Part shown: piece by piece, positions 62,857 to 64,000 of the stretch
How the letters are laid out: each line of letters begins with the position of its first letter
Numbering within the stretch: position 1 is the first letter of the stretch
DNA from: Acetobacteraceae bacterium B3987
GTDB lineage: Bacteria > Pseudomonadota > Alphaproteobacteria > Acetobacterales > Acetobacteraceae
NCBI GenBank assembly: GCA_026537415.1
Contig: JAFNMF010000001.1
Span: forward strand, 427,572 to 491,571
Length of the DNA stretch: 64,000 bases
Reading direction: 5' to 3'
The notes under the pieces: model-generated
What the model was told of the DNA's origin: nothing
The model's input: only the letters and a program-made list of their open reading frames with translations
Database searches by the model: none
Translations under genes and position numbers: made by a program

Positions 62857-63489
62857 ATTACGAAACATCTATCGTCCACCGAAGAAATTTTTCAAAAGAT
62901 TGCATCTTTTGTTGTAGCCGGTGAAGAAGCTCGCCAAGAATTAATAGACCATCTGTTACGCCATCATGCCTCGTTAACTGAACTCATTTTTGAACAACCG
63001 ACGGATAAAAAGGATATTACGAAAGAGAACGTCTCTTTAGCTGTATTCTGTGCCGTACTTAAAGAACTAGCTCATCGCTATGGGCGTTCTTTGTTACCGA
63101 GAGGAAATGTACTGGAACAGTCGGAATTACTAAAAGATTATCTGATGGTTCAGATGGCCCGAGAAAAAGTAGAACAATTTCGTCTCCTCTTTCTAGATGA
63201 GAAGAAACATCTAATTCTTGATGAGGTACAGAGTCATGGCACAACAAACCATGTATCAGTCTATCCTCGTGAAATAGCTAAACGTTGTTTGGAGATAAAA
63301 GCAAAGGGTATTATTATGGTTCATAACCACCCTTCAGGACAGATCAATCCATCCCGCAGTGATATTATCATGACCCAGAATATTGAAAGGGCCCTTACTG
63401 TCATAGATGTTAAACTAATTGATCATTTCATCATTACGAGAAAAGCCCAAACTAGCTTTCGCCAGCTTGGGCTTCTCGATACTGACTAA
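62857..63489 (+). CDS. Second RadC-family protein with intact JAMM motif, no standard start
   Basis: The frame is open from the TAA at 62,842 to 63,489. The MPN domain is intact: DEVQSHGTTNHVSVYPREIA, VHNHPSGQINPSRSDI and LIDHFIITRKAQ. Protein-like sequence starts well before the first TTG (63,091), yet no ATG, GTG or TTG occurs in frame there; ATA 62,854 and ATT 62,857 follow AAGGA by 6-9 nt. The N-terminal HhH part is diverged. It may start at ATT, be made by readthrough of the TAA, or be decaying. Confidence 0.65.
   Translation: MTKHLSSTEEIFQKIASFVVAGEEARQELIDHLLRHHASLTELIFEQPTDKKDITKENVSLAVFCAVLKELAHRYGRSLLPRGNVLEQSELLKDYLMVQMAREKVEQFRLLFLDEKKHLILDEVQSHGTTNHVSVYPREIAKRCLEIKAKGIIMVHNHPSGQINPSRSDIIMTQNIERALTVIDVKLIDHFIITRKAQTSFRQLGLLDTD
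63443..63474 (-). terminator. Terminator of purK inside the radC2 coding end
   Basis: AAGCCCAA/TTGGGCTT stem with inner pairs, followed by TTTTC on the minus strand. It lies within the last codons of the opposite-strand RadC gene. Confidence 0.6.
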
Positions 63490-64000
63490 TCAGTCTTCCA
63501 GACTAGGTTGATAGCTGGATAAAACCATACTGCCAGGCAATCCCCCGCGAGGGAAGATACGGTTGACGTGTCCCATTTTACGTCCAGGACGCGCTTCCTT
63601 TTTCCCGTAGAGATGAACAGACGCATTCTCTTCCTGAAAAATCTCTGGAAGAAGTGCCATATCATCTGGGCCAATCAGATTATGCATATAAACATCCGAA
63701 TGACGCCGAGTGGGTGGAAGAGGGAGCCCCGTTACGGCACGAATATGCATTTCAAACTGATCTACGAGACAAGCATTCATGGTCCAATGACCTGAATTAT
63801 GCGGGCGAGGAGCGATCTCATTGACCAGAAGATTCCCATTCTGATCCTCGAACAGTTCTACCCCCATAATACCGACCAGCCCGAGCTTTTCAGCCAATTC
63901 CGCCGCCAAAGCCTGCGCCTTTTCAGCTAATGCAGGCATGACAGGTGCTGGAGCAATGGAGACACGCAGAATACCCTGCCGGTGATGATTCTCTGACACG
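63490..64000 (-). CDS. purK: N5-carboxyaminoimidazole ribonucleotide synthase, C-terminal part
   Basis: The frame runs off the right edge, so only the last ~170 residues are present. ENHHRQGILRVSIAPAPV and GVELFEDQNGNLLVNEIAPR with PHNSGHWTMNAC are the ATP-grasp active-site motifs of PurK. Purine biosynthesis, step from AIR to N5-CAIR. purE is expected nearby but outside. Confidence 0.93.
   Translation of the reverse strand, partial: VSENHHRQGILRVSIAPAPVMPALAEKAQALAAELAEKLGLVGIMGVELFEDQNGNLLVNEIAPRPHNSGHWTMNACLVDQFEMHIRAVTGLPLPPTRRHSDVYMHNLIGPDDMALLPEIFQEENASVHLYGKKEARPGRKMGHVNRIFPRGGLPGSMVLSSYQPSLED

Noticed and set aside
1-64000. CRISPR array, toxin-antitoxin or classical defence system
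   Set aside because: No regularly spaced repeats or recognisable Cas, toxin or restriction genes were seen on either strand.

Overview
The window is chromosomal DNA from an alpha-proteobacterium, most likely an acetic acid bacterium (Acetobacteraceae). This is inferred from gene content: a Tat-exported glucose-fructose oxidoreductase-like protein, a polyol-permease-type transporter, an ELM1/DUF1022 protein, a DUF3126 protein, GatCAB, and the lapA-pyrF-trpF and uvrD-prmA-pepP arrangements. No rRNA is present, so genus is not resolved.

Region 1-19.2 kb is core and accessory chromosome. Three tandem APC amino-acid permeases (the first cut by the window edge) precede glyA, a DEAD-box helicase, and an ELM1 protein paired with a large unknown protein. 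Then comes a diverged duplication in which a tRNA-Val gene, a conserved non-coding stretch and a small VOC protein each occur twice (9.4-10.4 and 11.9-13.5 kb). A glucose-fructose oxidoreductase homologue, ruvX, the gatCAB operon and tRNA-Ser(GCT) with a truncated integrase behind it complete the region.

Region 19,902-41,136 is a 21.2-kb Mu-like transposable element whose ends can be placed. It has TG...CA termini, a CCAGAA motif at nucleotide 29 from both ends, and a 5-bp target duplication GCGAT. It carries a repressor, Ner, MuA (D260, D325, E377), MuB, one Mor/C-family activator, a GH108 endolysin, spanins and a full contractile tail and baseplate (sheath, tube, frameshifted chaperone, tape measure, hub, spike, baseplate, fibre). 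It has no terminase, portal, capsid, protease or head-morphogenesis gene. This looks like a self-transposing, headless, tail-only (tailocin-like) derivative of Mu. Its late modules start behind three copies of a 25-bp element placed 37-38 bp before the first ATG, which suggests leaderless or nearly leaderless late transcripts. Early genes ner and B share a leader hairpin with identical CAGCCA loops.

Region 41.4-64 kb is again chromosomal: a membrane sulfatase/LTA-synthase-like protein, gpmA, a polyol-type MFS transporter, bfd and bfr with Fur-box-like sites, a nitroreductase, tRNA-Ser(GGA), lapA-pyrF-trpF, a 1067-residue glycosyltransferase with N-terminal repeats, an M20 peptidase, pdxA-pdxJ, a lipoprotein, DUF3126, aminopeptidase P, prmA, uvrD/pcrA, two tandem in-frame RadC paralogues with complementary decay, and the 3' part of purK. 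Most transcription units end in visible hairpin terminators.
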